Shown here: piece after piece, positions 46,301 through 57,000 of the stretch
How the letters are laid out: the number at the start of each line of letters is the position of its first letter
How positions within the stretch are numbered: the first letter of the stretch is position 1
Source of the DNA: Centroberyx gerrardi
Taxonomy: Eukaryota > Chordata > Actinopteri > Beryciformes > Berycidae
Direction: 5' to 3'
Length of the DNA: 64,000 nt
Assembly (NCBI RefSeq): GCF_048128805.1
Contig: NC_136002.1
Location: 29,575,709-29,639,708 of the forward strand
Position numbers and translations under genes: made by a program
Notes under the pieces: model-generated
The model's input: the letters and a program-made list of their open reading frames with translations, nothing else
Told to the model about the DNA's origin: nothing
Database searches by the model: none

Positions 46301-48835
46301 CGGACAGGAATTCACCTCATACGCTCTGCCTTTCCACAGGTGAATTATGGGTGATCTCTTCACTCCTGCATCACCGCTAGCCACGACTGTAAAAACACAA
46401 GAAGTAGTTTAATAATAGTTTTCAAGACATATCTGTTTTATTAGACAGAGCACAATGGAGAGAGACAGAAGACAGTAGAAAGAGAGGACGACATGTGACA
46501 AAGTTCGTGAACCGGTTTTTAACCCCACAACTTCATTTGCATCAATTTCTTCATGAACTGGACGAAAACTATGCAGCCTTAGGTCAAGCAACTGAACCGC
46601 CAAAGTCATGTATTTGTCATATAACATAGGCGGCACAACTACTTCCTCACTTGCTGCTTGACTGGAAAAAAAAAAGAAGAAGAGCTGTTCACCTCCGCGG
46701 CTCTTCCTCCCGGAGCGGTGGCTGGTCTGAACAGCCTCTCCCTCCGCTCCTGTGTAGCTGCCACCGTTAGCCGGGACCCTCCTGCCCTCCTTCTGTCCTC
46801 CCTCCGTCAGCTGCTGCTCCGCCTCCTCCTGGCCTCCGCTGCCCTCCAGCACCAGCCGCAGCTCTGCCTCCGCCGCCTCCAGCCTCCTCTGCAGGTCCTC
46901 GTTCTCTGCCACTCCCTGGGTCACCTACAGAGTGAGGACATCAAAAAATATGACATAACTCGGGTTTGGATGGTAACTCGGGATGGAATGACGGTTGTCT
47001 GTATCAGAGACTTGTGTAGGAGGAGATAAGTTCAATAAATGTTGCTGCAATTCCTACTAGTCGCAGATAGAGGTCGTAGATTACTTAATGCCTCTTTAAT
47101 ATGAATATTTAGCTGTTTTTTTGTTTTTTTTTAACATCACACTGTAACATTAAGGAAAGTGCTATACTACAGAAGCATCCTGCATTCATCTTGAAGCAAA
47201 AAAAAGGTATGTGCTGATGTTTTATGTTTTAATTTTCCCTTCTGATACGTTTTATGTTTCCCTTTTCCCTTCACTCGCAAATAAACCATGACCCCATGAC
47301 TCAGAAACTAACTTCAAACTCAGGATCTTTTTCTTCTAATAAAGCGAAAAGATGTTAGGAATCACGAGAAACGACCTTGATACGATGAGATCCTTTAACA
47401 AGAAAAGATCTTGTCATAAGGAGAAAACCTGCAAGTCTTTTCCCAAGATGAATGCAATACGCCTCTGTCCTACACAGACAGCGTTACTGTCGTGACAGTA
47501 AAGTGACGCACTTCTAGTCTGAGCAGAGAGGAACATTCGGTGAACAGCTGGCAGATCTTCTCAACAGCTTCTCTGGCCAGAGACGTCATGAACACACTGA
47601 ACTGGATCACCTGGTGGGAGGAACAGTGTACTGTCAGAGGCAGACACACACAAGGTGGATTATTACTGGTAGAGCATCATAACAGAATGAAAGATAACAT
47701 AATAATTGATGATTTAACGTATTAATAGTTGACAGTAAGATAGAAAAACTGTGATTTTTGGAGAAAACATGTAGCCACAACATTGAAGTTTTGGGTATTT
47801 TACAATTTGTGTGATCCAGCAATTTTCATTTAAATATTTTAGAGGGATATGATACAAATATCACATTATTATTATACCATAGGCAATAAAAAAAATACAA
47901 TTAAGTACAATAAGCGAAGTACTTCATAGTAAATTACTGTTAAATACCACAACCATAATACTTCTAATCCCTATAGGAATATTATAGTGATTCTTTTGTT
48001 AGGGTATATGGGCTTAATTTGATTATTTAAAGTGTGATTTTGCATACGTGAGCCATATCGTTATATATACTGTATATCGATATCGACAAAAATTCTTATG
48101 ATTACTGTGATATTGATATGAACATTTTCGCCCAGCCCTACTTGCAGGTTTTTGATATTAACCAAAATATTGCGTCACATCTGTTTCTCTGTGGTCCAAA
48201 CAGCTGCATGGTCATCACTATAACATTACACCAAGAAAAATGAAATCTTACGTGATTAATCGATCAATGTCACGGCCGGGCAACGTTAGCTGAAACTTGT
48301 AGCTGAAATGTTCCTAGACATACAGCAAATAGATAAGCCTAGGCCTGCGGTCAATTCAAAATGGCGTCCAAAGATGGGTTGGTCTTGATCAATGTTGGAT
48401 CTTGATCAACCAGAGCAGCATATTATATTTTAATCAGTCGAAATACACGCCGCCTCCACAATAATAGTCCTGCAGGGTCAATACTTAGTCGGTTAAGTTT
48501 GGTCGTTCAAAGCTAACTAGCTAGCTAGCTATTCTATTTCTATGATCAGCTGGTTGTCTAGACGCCAGACAAGGGAGGGAGCCACAACACGGAGAGGATG
48601 CTGCTGAGCCGACCAAAACAAAACCAAATGCCATGACACAACGCAGCTAACAAACATATCAGCCAGAAACATTTTAACGTACCTTCTCATCTGAGGACCC
48701 GGTTGTGTTTTCGGTCGTACATGGCACTTCTGGACGCGTTGAGTCGGAGCCTCCGATAACTTTGGTCATTTCTGTGACAGTCGCGTTGACCATTAACTCC
48801 AAAATGGCGCCTACCTGCTCCTCCAACGCCGACAT
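43380..48835 (-). CDS. C2H2 zinc-finger protein ZNF-1 (14 fingers)
   Basis: Eight coding exons: 48683-48835, 47512-47610, 46693-46924, 46316-46386, 45998-46123, 45525-45810, 44504-45249, 43380-43646; 659 aa, all phases consistent. A sequence-specific DNA-binding nuclear role is inferred from the fingers. Residues 1-84 are two helical modules ([18 protein letters not shown] and [20 protein letters not shown]), then a Gln/Glu-rich coiled-coil-like stretch. The [11 protein letters not shown] exon follows, then an acidic exon ([14 protein letters not shown]) with a SUMO-type IKEE motif and a basic [15 protein letters not shown] likely NLS. Fourteen fingers follow; 8 and 9 lack the usual Phe, and the last ends KDHKC (C2HC). 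Introns cut inside the finger array. No KRAB. The 15-mer motif lies 168 bp upstream of the ATG. Confidence 0.88.
46129..46180. repeat. GA microsatellite at ZNF-1 exon 5 acceptor
   Basis: GA array with AGAC and AAAG interruptions. On the coding strand it is CT and directly precedes the acceptor CAG of exon 45998-46123, acting as its polypyrimidine tract. Confidence 0.88.
47512..47610 (-). CDS. ZNF-1 exon 2 (N-terminal module 2)
   Basis: 33 codons, [20 protein letters not shown] to LLRLE, between a CTCCCACCAG acceptor and a GTGCGTCAC donor, phase 0 at both ends. Too short and ATG-poor to show as an ORF. The spacing of L-A-x-E-A-x-x-K-I matches ZNF-3 exon 2. Confidence 0.82.
48040..48145. mobile_element. 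MITE-like ATATCG element, partial
   Basis: TTTGCATACGTGAGCCATAT through TTCTTATGATTACTGTGATA matches the 3' half of the 18805-19133 element and ends in TTTCGCCCAGCCC. It is in ZNF-1 intron 1. Confidence 0.5.
48683..48835 (-). CDS. ZNF-1 exon 1 (N-terminal module 1)
   Basis: 51 codons from [20 protein letters not shown] to SSDEK, with donor GTACGTTAA. The module resembles MEIVVKTAVDVIG in ZNF-3, supporting a shared origin. Confidence 0.85.
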
Positions 48836-49002
48836 TCTGACAAACGAATATTTTACCAAATACTGAAATTTTGGTTCGATATTTGTAGTTAAACTAGTAG
48901 CGGTGGTACCAGAATAGTACTGTTGAAGCAAAGGAAACAACTCGTACCAGTACCACTCGCGGCACGGATATTATCTTCTCCTTCCGGTTCAAGCAACACG
49001 TT

Positions 49003-49017
49003 CTTCAAAATAAAAGC
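49003..49017 (-). promoter_or_regulatory. Conserved 15-mer upstream of ZNF-1
   Basis: The coding strand reads GCTTTTATTTTGAAG, 168 bp upstream of the ATG. It is identical in all 15 bases upstream of ZNF-2 and ZNF-3. An ETS-like CCGGAAG on the minus strand lies 16 bp nearer the gene (48981-48987). Confidence 0.7.
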
Positions 49018-49622
49018 ACGCATTGTATCCTATAAACACAGTTCAGGACTTGTATGACAGCACTCCACAGACTAAAGCTGTTCTGAAGGTAAAGGTAAAG
49101 GTCCTTCTCCTTATTAGGCATTTGATATTCATACATTGTAAGGTGTTTGTTATTTTGATCACTCCTATAGTTCGAGGAGTGTCATTCCTAATATTCGTTA
49201 GAGTTTAGTGGGATATAATCTATTCATACATAACAAGAAAATTATATAGCAAAACATTAATTTCTACATATGAACCATTTTCAGTTGCAAAACAACAGCT
49301 TTCGTTTATCATAACACATCATAACAGGTTTTCAACCATGGAAGTACAATATGAATTTAAAATATTTTATAACCGCACTCTCTTCAATTCCATGTACCAA
49401 CAAGCCATGCTACTTAATAGAAAATGCTACATTTGTTTTGCATATAAGAATAAAATAGACAAGATCAATCGATGGGCAGCTCCTCTTAATCCAGCAGGTT
49501 CATTCAAGTTTCATTCAACACTTGTGTCTTTATCAATCATGACACATTTGTGTTCTTTAAAGTTGTGTTCTGATTTTTTATGCTCTTGCACTGACATTTG
49601 TCTTGTATTTTTGCTGTTTTTT

Positions 49623-49628
49623 TTTATT
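49623..49628 (-). terminator. Candidate polyadenylation signal of ZNF-2
   Basis: The minus strand reads AATAAA, 81 bp beyond the ZNF-2 stop codon and well before the ZNF-1 upstream motif. Confidence 0.5.
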
Positions 49629-49708
49629 CCAAAGGCTAATCTAAAGTTGCGTTAGTTGTTCTTACCTCTCTAGCTCTGAATTCCTGAGTTTTATCATAAC
49701 TTGCATCA

Positions 49709-52700
49709 TCATTTGTCAGTGACAACACATTTGTGCTCTTTAAAGTTCCTTGCGTAGGCGAAGGTCTTGGAGCACCTCTGACACTGGTGTGGCCGCTCTC
49801 CCAGATGGACCTGCATGTGTGTTTTCACGTTGCCGGCCTGACTGAACTGCTTCCCGCACACCTGGCAGCTGAAGGGTTTTTCCCCTGTGTGGACTCTCAT
49901 GTGCCTGCTCAGGTTCCCGCTGATGCTGAACGTCATGCCGCACGTCTCGCACGCAAAGGGCTTCTCTCCAGTGTGGGTCCTAGGAATCAGGATCATAATA
50001 GAGTGACAATAGTTAAGTCAAGTCAACACATGGATTAAAGTACTCTCCTGCATACTAAGGCTTCAGACCTGCTTCATATTTAAATATTTTCAATTTATCT
50101 GATGAGTGAGCCTGATGATGCATGGTGGTGGAACACATTCTTCACTCCAGTTTATTCTGTAGCTGTGGTATAGATACATTTCATCCATTTGCTACAATAT
50201 TACTACTGCACCCTTTACGCACCTCTCATGGAGCTTGAGGCTGCCCGGCAGGCCGAAGCCCTTTCCGCACACGCTGCAGATGTGCGATTTCTCCTGCGTG
50301 TGCACCTTCTGGTGAATGACAAGCGAGTACTTCTGGGTGAAGGCCTTCCCGCAGGTGTCGCACTCGAAAGGCTTTTGTCCGGTGTGGAGCAGCCGGTGCG
50401 TCTTGAGCGCCGCCGCGGTGCTGAACTCCTTGCCGCACGTCTCGCAGCGCTGACTCTTCCCCTGGCCGTCTCTCCGCTCCCCGGCCTCCAGGTGGCGCCG
50501 CTGGTGTTTCCTCAGAGCGTAGTTGTAGACGAACGCTTTGCCGCAGACGTCGCACATGAACGGTTTGCTCACGGCGTGCACCTGCATGTGTCCCTTGAGG
50601 ATGCTGGACTGGTTGAAGCTTTTTCCGCACACGTTGCACAGGTAGGGCTTCGTCCCCGTGTGGATCAGGCCGTGTCTTTTTAGATTCACGTAATGGCCAA
50701 ATTTCCGGCCGCACACCTCGCATTCGAACGCCTTCACCCCCGTATGAACCACCTCGTGGAACCGCAAAGCCCGCTTGGTGACGAAGCCCTTGTCGCACTG
50801 GCTGCAGGGGAACGGCTTGTCTAAAGAGTGCGTCCTTCTGTGTATTCTCAGGTAGCTGGCTTGGGAGAAGGTTTTATTACAGGTGGGGCATCTAAAGGGT
50901 TTCTCCCCGGTGTGAACCCTCTCATGAACCAGCAGGCTGCTTCTGGTCGTCAGCCCCGCACCGCAGATCTGGCAGGTGAACGGCTTGGCTTCGGCGTGGA
51001 CGAGTCTGTGGGTTTTCAGCGCTCTCTCGTTCTGGAAAGCTTTCCCGCAGGCCTCGCAGCTGAAAGAGGCACCTGCGGAGTGCGTGAGGAGGTGTTTGTC
51101 GAGGGACGTTTCCAGTGAGAAGGCTTTCCCGCACCGGCTGCAGGTGAACGGTCCGTCTCCCGTGTGGACGCTCTGGTGTCGCTTCAGTGAGGCGCTGAGG
51201 CGGAAGCTCCTGCCGCACTCTCTGCATTTGAAATTTCTGCGTCTTGGAGTGATCTGTTTGGTGTGACAGTCTTTTCTAGCTTCAGCAGTTTCTGGTGCAG
51301 CTCCATCTTTCTTGCAGCTACCTGTCCTCTTCACTGTGATCTCCGACAGGTGTCCGCTGGCGTTTTCATTGTTGATATCTGTCGATGTGATCTCTGTTTT
51401 CTCTTCCCTTTCTACATCCACTCTGCCTTCCAACAGCGCTTCCTCCACCGTTTCCTCTCTCTGCCATTCCTGAACTGGACTCTTTTTAGGTTCTCTGTCC
51501 TCCTCTGTGGTACCTAAGGAGGAATATCAGAAGGAAAACAATTTTTGTATTAGGTATAACAGAAGAAAAAAAAAACATTGTATTCATTTTATTTAACCAA
51601 GTAAGCTAGGCCAATTAATGACAAATTGTAACTGACAGCCTAGGAAGAGGCATAAGACCTCTGGAGGGGCAGGGAGTTGAGATTAAAACAAAACAATAAA
51701 ATGTCAGCCTTACAAGATGTTGGTATACTACATGATGACAAACAGTAACAAAAGCAAACAAAAACATGTCTCTCAGCTATTACAATTTCAAATTTAGATG
51801 ACTTGTTTTTTCTGGAGCAACAATATGTAACTATGAGCCAAAAAACATCTCTCTCTCTCTCCGTTTAAAGCCCCAGTCCATAATTGCAGACACCCTCTGT
51901 TGAAACACCCAACCATTGGGCTTATTTATTTGCTGATTTATGATTAGAATGGGAGTTTATTTTCCATTCAACTCAAACTCTTTGAAAATGTGTTGATATG
52001 CCTGTGTTTGGTATTGCCAAATGCCTATTAGGGCTTTAATTTGATATCTGATTTGATGTTATAGTTGATGATGCTGATGCTAGTTTAATGGTTCTTGAAC
52101 TGTGTTGGCCCCATGAGAACAAGACAACAGTTAACAGACTAGCCCTGATTCAAAAGGCACAAATCAGATTTATCAACATCCTAACCTGTATAGTTACTTG
52201 ATACTGCTTCTGCCTCCCAGCTGGTTCTGGCCTCTGCAGGAGAGCGTGTGGAGCCAGTCTGAATATGAGTGATTAGGAGAGAGTAGCATGTTAATAAATT
52301 AGCTACATGTTTGGGAAAATGGGAAAAAACATAGGAATTTAACGATGCCGCAGTAATCATAGGTACATTGTAATTACAGCTAGAAAAGTACATTTCCTGA
52401 AGAAAGAAATGTCTGGGCTAGCGGAAAATCTGAATGTCTGCTTAGTTAAATTCGTTAGAAAGAATTATTTTAAACGTGTTTACAACTTGACCATCAGACA
52501 GTTCACTCATTGCCATTCATTTCTATGGGAAAATCAAGTTGATTTAAAATGATTTAAATCTTAAAAAGTATTAGGAGTTTCAAAAAAACACTTTGTCATA
52601 AAGTACCTGAATATATTTTTTCTTCACTTATGCATTTGCCAATGTTTCGTTACGTCAGCTAACGTCACACGCATAGACTGTAAAAGGTCACGCGTCGTGC

Positions 52701-53046
52701 CAGTTAATGTTGTTAGCCCCGCTAGCTAGCTAGCTAGCACATCTACAATGATTCAACCACTTACATGGATGCTAATCTCTGGCAGTCTTTCAGTCTTCTC
52801 GGGGTTTTTCTTCGCGGTCTCGTCTTCATGCTGTAAAACTGCAGAACAAGCCACAAACAGAATGCAAAGTTTGCGAACCGTTTCTTTCACCAACAGTTGG
52901 ACCACCGAGCCAAGATGCTCTTCTTTACAAGATGTCTCACTGCGTGCCGCTTCACGCGACTCTTCAAACAGTCTGTAGATTTCCTCAACGAATACAGACA
53001 GGATTGATGCTGTCTGGGATCGAAACGCCTCATTAAAAGTTGACAT
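49709..53046 (-). CDS. C2H2 zinc-finger protein ZNF-2 (15 fingers)
   Basis: Four coding exons: 52765-53046, 52186-52258, 50223-51513 and 49709-49979; 638 aa, consistent phases (0, 1, 2). The N-terminus (MSTFNEAFRSQTASILSVFV, then LVKETVRKLCILFVACSAVL) is a helical module known in fish zinc-finger proteins and is not KRAB. An acidic/Ser-rich linker follows, then 15 fingers from residue about 213. Finger 4 has Leu in place of the conserved Phe (CGAGLTTRSS). The last intron falls inside finger 12, splitting LHE-R from THTGEKPF in phase 2. The final finger ends KEHKC (C2HC). A role as a DNA-binding transcriptional regulator is inferred. The 15-mer motif lies 129 bp upstream of the ATG. Confidence 0.9.
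52765..53046 (-). CDS. ZNF-2 exon 1 (N-terminal helical domain)
   Basis: 94 codons starting MSTFNEAFRSQTAS and ending LPEISIH, then donor GTAAGTGG. The start codon is the first ATG downstream of the 15-mer motif, 129 bp away. Confidence 0.87.
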
Positions 53047-54098
53047 GTTTTATTCAGATGTAGTCGAGAAAACGTTACTGTGGTTCACGGACTCTCTAAC
53101 CGATGCTCACTGTACGGTGAAAGTAGGCTTCCTTGATCCCGAGCGTCTCTGATCGTGTTTCTTCCCCCCCCCCCCTTCAAAATAAAAGCCACAATGTCAT
53201 CGCTTGGATAAGGTTTCAAGCAGGCTAAATGTCAAATAAATGCAATTGAAAAATCATTCTTTTTTTTTAAATCAATTAGATTTTTATTTTGCAGCGATTT
53301 TAAAGCACTGTTTTGAATTGACCACTAAGTCATACAAAAATGGACATGTTAAAGGTATACTGAAATGTTCTTAACCTCCAACTTTGCCAGATTGTGAAGA
53401 ACCATAGACAATATAAAGACATAACTTTACTCCAACTTGTCAATCTAAGCAACTATAGCCTAAACCAAAACCTGTCTAGGCTGATAATGCATCTGGCTGA
53501 TGTTAGCAGTGCTGGCATTCACAGTTGAGGATGCTTGAAAATTTACAATTTCATATTTCAAGGTCTATTTAATTCTAGATGCATATTTATTGTTGAGAAG
53601 TTGCCTTAAATATTTAAGTAAACTTTATACTATTAAGCTATGGCCACAGTTTGGCTACAACGCTCAAAATTTATGACCAAGATGACATTTTTCAGCCAAA
53701 CATTTACTCCAGGCAGCATTTCTCAGAAACATAGCATCTAACATTCAAGTATTACAATCAACATGTGTGTTTCCTCTGTACCTTTATGTAGCAGTGGTGC
53801 ATGGTGGTATTTTTAATTTGTCCCTCTTTTGGTTCCAGTTATGGTTCGAGTGCAGGTTGCAATGCTGAATGTTTTTCTTTGGATACTTTATCACTTATAA
53901 AAACCTTAATTTTCAATATTGAGATTAGACTTTTTGTCTTGGAGGGAAATTACACTAAAGTACGATTTACACTATTATTTTCTGCCGGTAATTCCCTTGC
54001 TGCAGTGCTGCACCGCTGCTGAGTGAATACGGAGGAAACACCGCCACATTATCATCATCAGGTGCTCAGCTTCGGTCCGTGCCGAACGTCTTCCCGAA
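53047..54098. other. ZNF-2/ZNF-3 intergenic spacer
   Basis: 1.05 kb containing the ZNF-2 promoter motif, a poly-C run (53164-53175) and AT-rich DNA. A minus-strand AATAAA at 53586-53591 is a possible but distant polyadenylation signal for ZNF-3. No coding signal. Confidence 0.6.
53175..53189 (-). promoter_or_regulatory. Conserved 15-mer upstream of ZNF-2
   Basis: Coding strand GCTTTTATTTTGAAG, 129 bp upstream of the ATG, 15 of 15 bases identical to the ZNF-1 and ZNF-3 copies. A poly-C run (plus strand) directly abuts it. Confidence 0.7.
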
Positions 54099-57000
54099 TC
54101 ATTTCTGCTTCTCGTCACAGCTGTGTTTCTTGAGCTGCCTTGAATCGGAGAAGCCCTGTCTGCACCTGCCGCAGCAATACGGCTTTTCCCCCGTGTGGAC
54201 CTGCATGTGGAGCTTAACGTGTCCGAGCTGCCGGAACCTCAGGCCGCAAACCTCGCACTCGTAGGGCTTCTCCCCCGTGTGGATCCTCAAGTGTCGGAGA
54301 TAGTTGGTGTAGATCCTGAAGGCCTTGCCGCACTCGTCGCATTTATGAGGTTTCTCTCCAGAGTGCTGCAGCTCGTGGGACTTCAGAGCCTGAAGAATGA
54401 TGAACCTCTTCCCGCACACGCCGCAGCCGAAGGGCCTCTCCCCCGAGTGGATCCTCTGGTGGTAGTCGTAGGTGGCTTTGTAGAAGAACGACTTGCCGCA
54501 CTCGTCGCAGTTGTACTGCATCTGACCCACGTGGATCACCTCGTGTCTTTTCAGCGCGCCGGCGGTGTCGAAGCCCTTCCGGCAAGTCTTGCAGCTGAAC
54601 GGCGTCACGTCCACCGTCGTCCGGTCTCTCCGGTAGATCACTCTGCGGTTGCCTCGCTCTCGCGTCCGCCTTCTGATGACCCGCCCGTGTTTTTCGTCGT
54701 GCCTTACTTTCTGGTGTTTCTGCAGCTGGCAGTTGTAGAGAAACGTCTTCCCGCACAGGTCGCACATGAACGGCTTGGAGGCGCCGTGAAGAAGCATGTG
54801 GGCTTTCAGCTTGTTGTCCTGAATGAAGCTCTTGCCGCAGACTTTGCATTTGAACGGTTTCTCGCCCGTGTGAATGCGAATGTGCCTCTTCAGGTTGTGC
54901 TGAAGCGTGAAGCCCGCTCCGCACGTCTCGCACGTAAACATCTTCCCTTTGTGGACCGACTGGTGCGTCCTGAGCGACCTCCTCTTCACGAAAGCCTTGC
55001 CACACACCGTGCACTTGTAAGGATGCTCGCCGGTGTGAACGCTTTTGTGGCACTGCAGGGTGAACGCGTACCTGAAAGTCTCTCCACACTCCGAGCATTT
55101 GTGCGGCTTTTCGACGGCGTGAACGACCTGGTGGGCCCGCAGGTTGTGTTTCGTTTTGAAGCCCTTCCCGCAGGTGGAGCAGCTGAACGGCCTGGCGTCC
55201 GTGTGCACCAGCTGGTGAGTCTTGAGGTGCACTTTCGTTTTGAACTCCTTCTCGCAGAGCGGGCACTTGAAAGCAGCGTACTTCTTCTCTTCGTGGCGTA
55301 GCAGGTGGTGCTCGAAAGTGGCGGCGGTCCTGAATCTTCTGGGGCACTGGTCGCAGGCGAAGGGCCTCTGTTCTTTGTGAGTGTTCATGTGCTTCATCAG
55401 GTGAAACTGCCGGTTGAAGCTCTTGTCACACACTTCACACACAAAGACCTTCCCTTTCTTCCTGAGAACCACCTCCTGTGTATTTTGGCTGCCAGTCTCT
55501 TTGGGTTCTTTGCTGGAGGTACAATCCTCTGCAGGACCTGAGTGGAAAAGATAAACATTATCACACATGTCCAGTCCGCCTATGGTTGGGAGATCCTATA
55601 AAAATGAGGAAGTTTGTAGCACACCTGTAACACTGATGCAAACATTTGAATTGTAATGGAAAAATGAAAATGAACATTGGTATTGCATCATTACATTTTC
55701 TGCATCTTATAAGTTTTGTATCCGAGTTAAGGGTATATGACAGAAACTAATACTTTTTACTGTTTTTCTTCTTATGATTTTAAGAGGATCTATCCACAAG
55801 TCTACAGTTTCAGTACATACTCGTCACATCCTCTGAATAACAATCACAAAGTACCAACTGTGTCACAAGGAGAATCCCAAAACATTTCTCAACGCAGACA
55901 AGTAACCTAAGATTGTTTTAGCTGACTCAATAAAGTGCAACCTGACAAGTTAATGGAATTTTCATTTTCTAAAAGTCTGTTTGCAGAAAATGAAATTTAA
56001 TCTTTACTATGATCACAGACTAGGCCTATAATATGAGATAACAAATTAAATTATCTTTTGAATTATCAAAAATCTTTCCTCCTCTAATGGCTGAGGTTGA
56101 TTCAGTGTCAAACGTCAGTCACTCATATCCAAGTCTCAATTTTCAGCAGCCACTGTCAACAATCAGTTAACAAATTATTAATTATTCATCAATTATAGCT
56201 ATCAATTATAAGCTAAATATAGTTTGCCAGAGTTTTTTTCCCTCTGTATCAGTTTTCATATTTGCACTTTTTCAAAGTGTTTTGAAATCTCACCTCCTCT
56301 CCTGACTGTGGACGAATCAGCTTCAGACTTCACCTCAGTTTTCTCCTTTTCTGGGTCTGAACATTAAGATGACAGTAAAGAAAACAAATGATGACACATA
56401 AACACCGACAACATCGTAAGCCTTCAGTTTTGTTAGAAATAACACATGGGAGTCTCGGTCTGTGTGCACATTGTCCTCAACAACCTGCAGACAGAATATT
56501 TGGTTGTGCAAAGAAATCCTGCTACAAGTTAATGAGAATGTTACTTCTTCTGCAAGAGGGTGAAATATCACTGTTGCCTTCTGAATGGCCATAATATTAT
56601 AGTCACAGAATATTTATATATTTATATTTTAAATGAAATCAGAAATCTTACCTCCTCCACTGACTGAGGATGATTTATCTTTACAATTCTCCTCCTTTTT
56701 CTTCTTTTCTGTATCTGTGTGAATAATTATGACGCTTAAATTATTACTGGACATTGTTGAATGAATATTTGTAGAGTGATACGTTTACTCAGCTGTCCAC
56801 AACATGTCTTGCCTTTTGCCCTGTATGTGACATCCTCTTTATATCACACTCACTAACTCACTCTCACACACACTAACATAAAAAAAAACAAAAAAAACAC
56901 TTATCTAATCAGTCCAGGCTCAACAATGTGCTTCCCAAATATCATATTCATGCTACAAGCAACTAGCAAGTTTCCCCTTTCAAAGCTTTACTGACACCCA

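Larger units (their letters stand above)
48836..49708. other. ZNF-1/ZNF-2 intergenic spacer
   Basis: 873 bp between the ZNF-2 stop and the ZNF-1 start. It holds the ZNF-1 promoter motif and, near 49623-49628, AATAAA on the minus strand, 81 bp after the ZNF-2 stop. The rest is AT-rich with no coding signal. Confidence 0.7.

Noticed and set aside
54195..55301. Long plus-strand open frame (368 codons) opposite the ZNF-3 fingers
   Set aside because: Same antisense artefact of a periodic finger array. Periodic Val/Leu/Pro/Arg composition with no domain.
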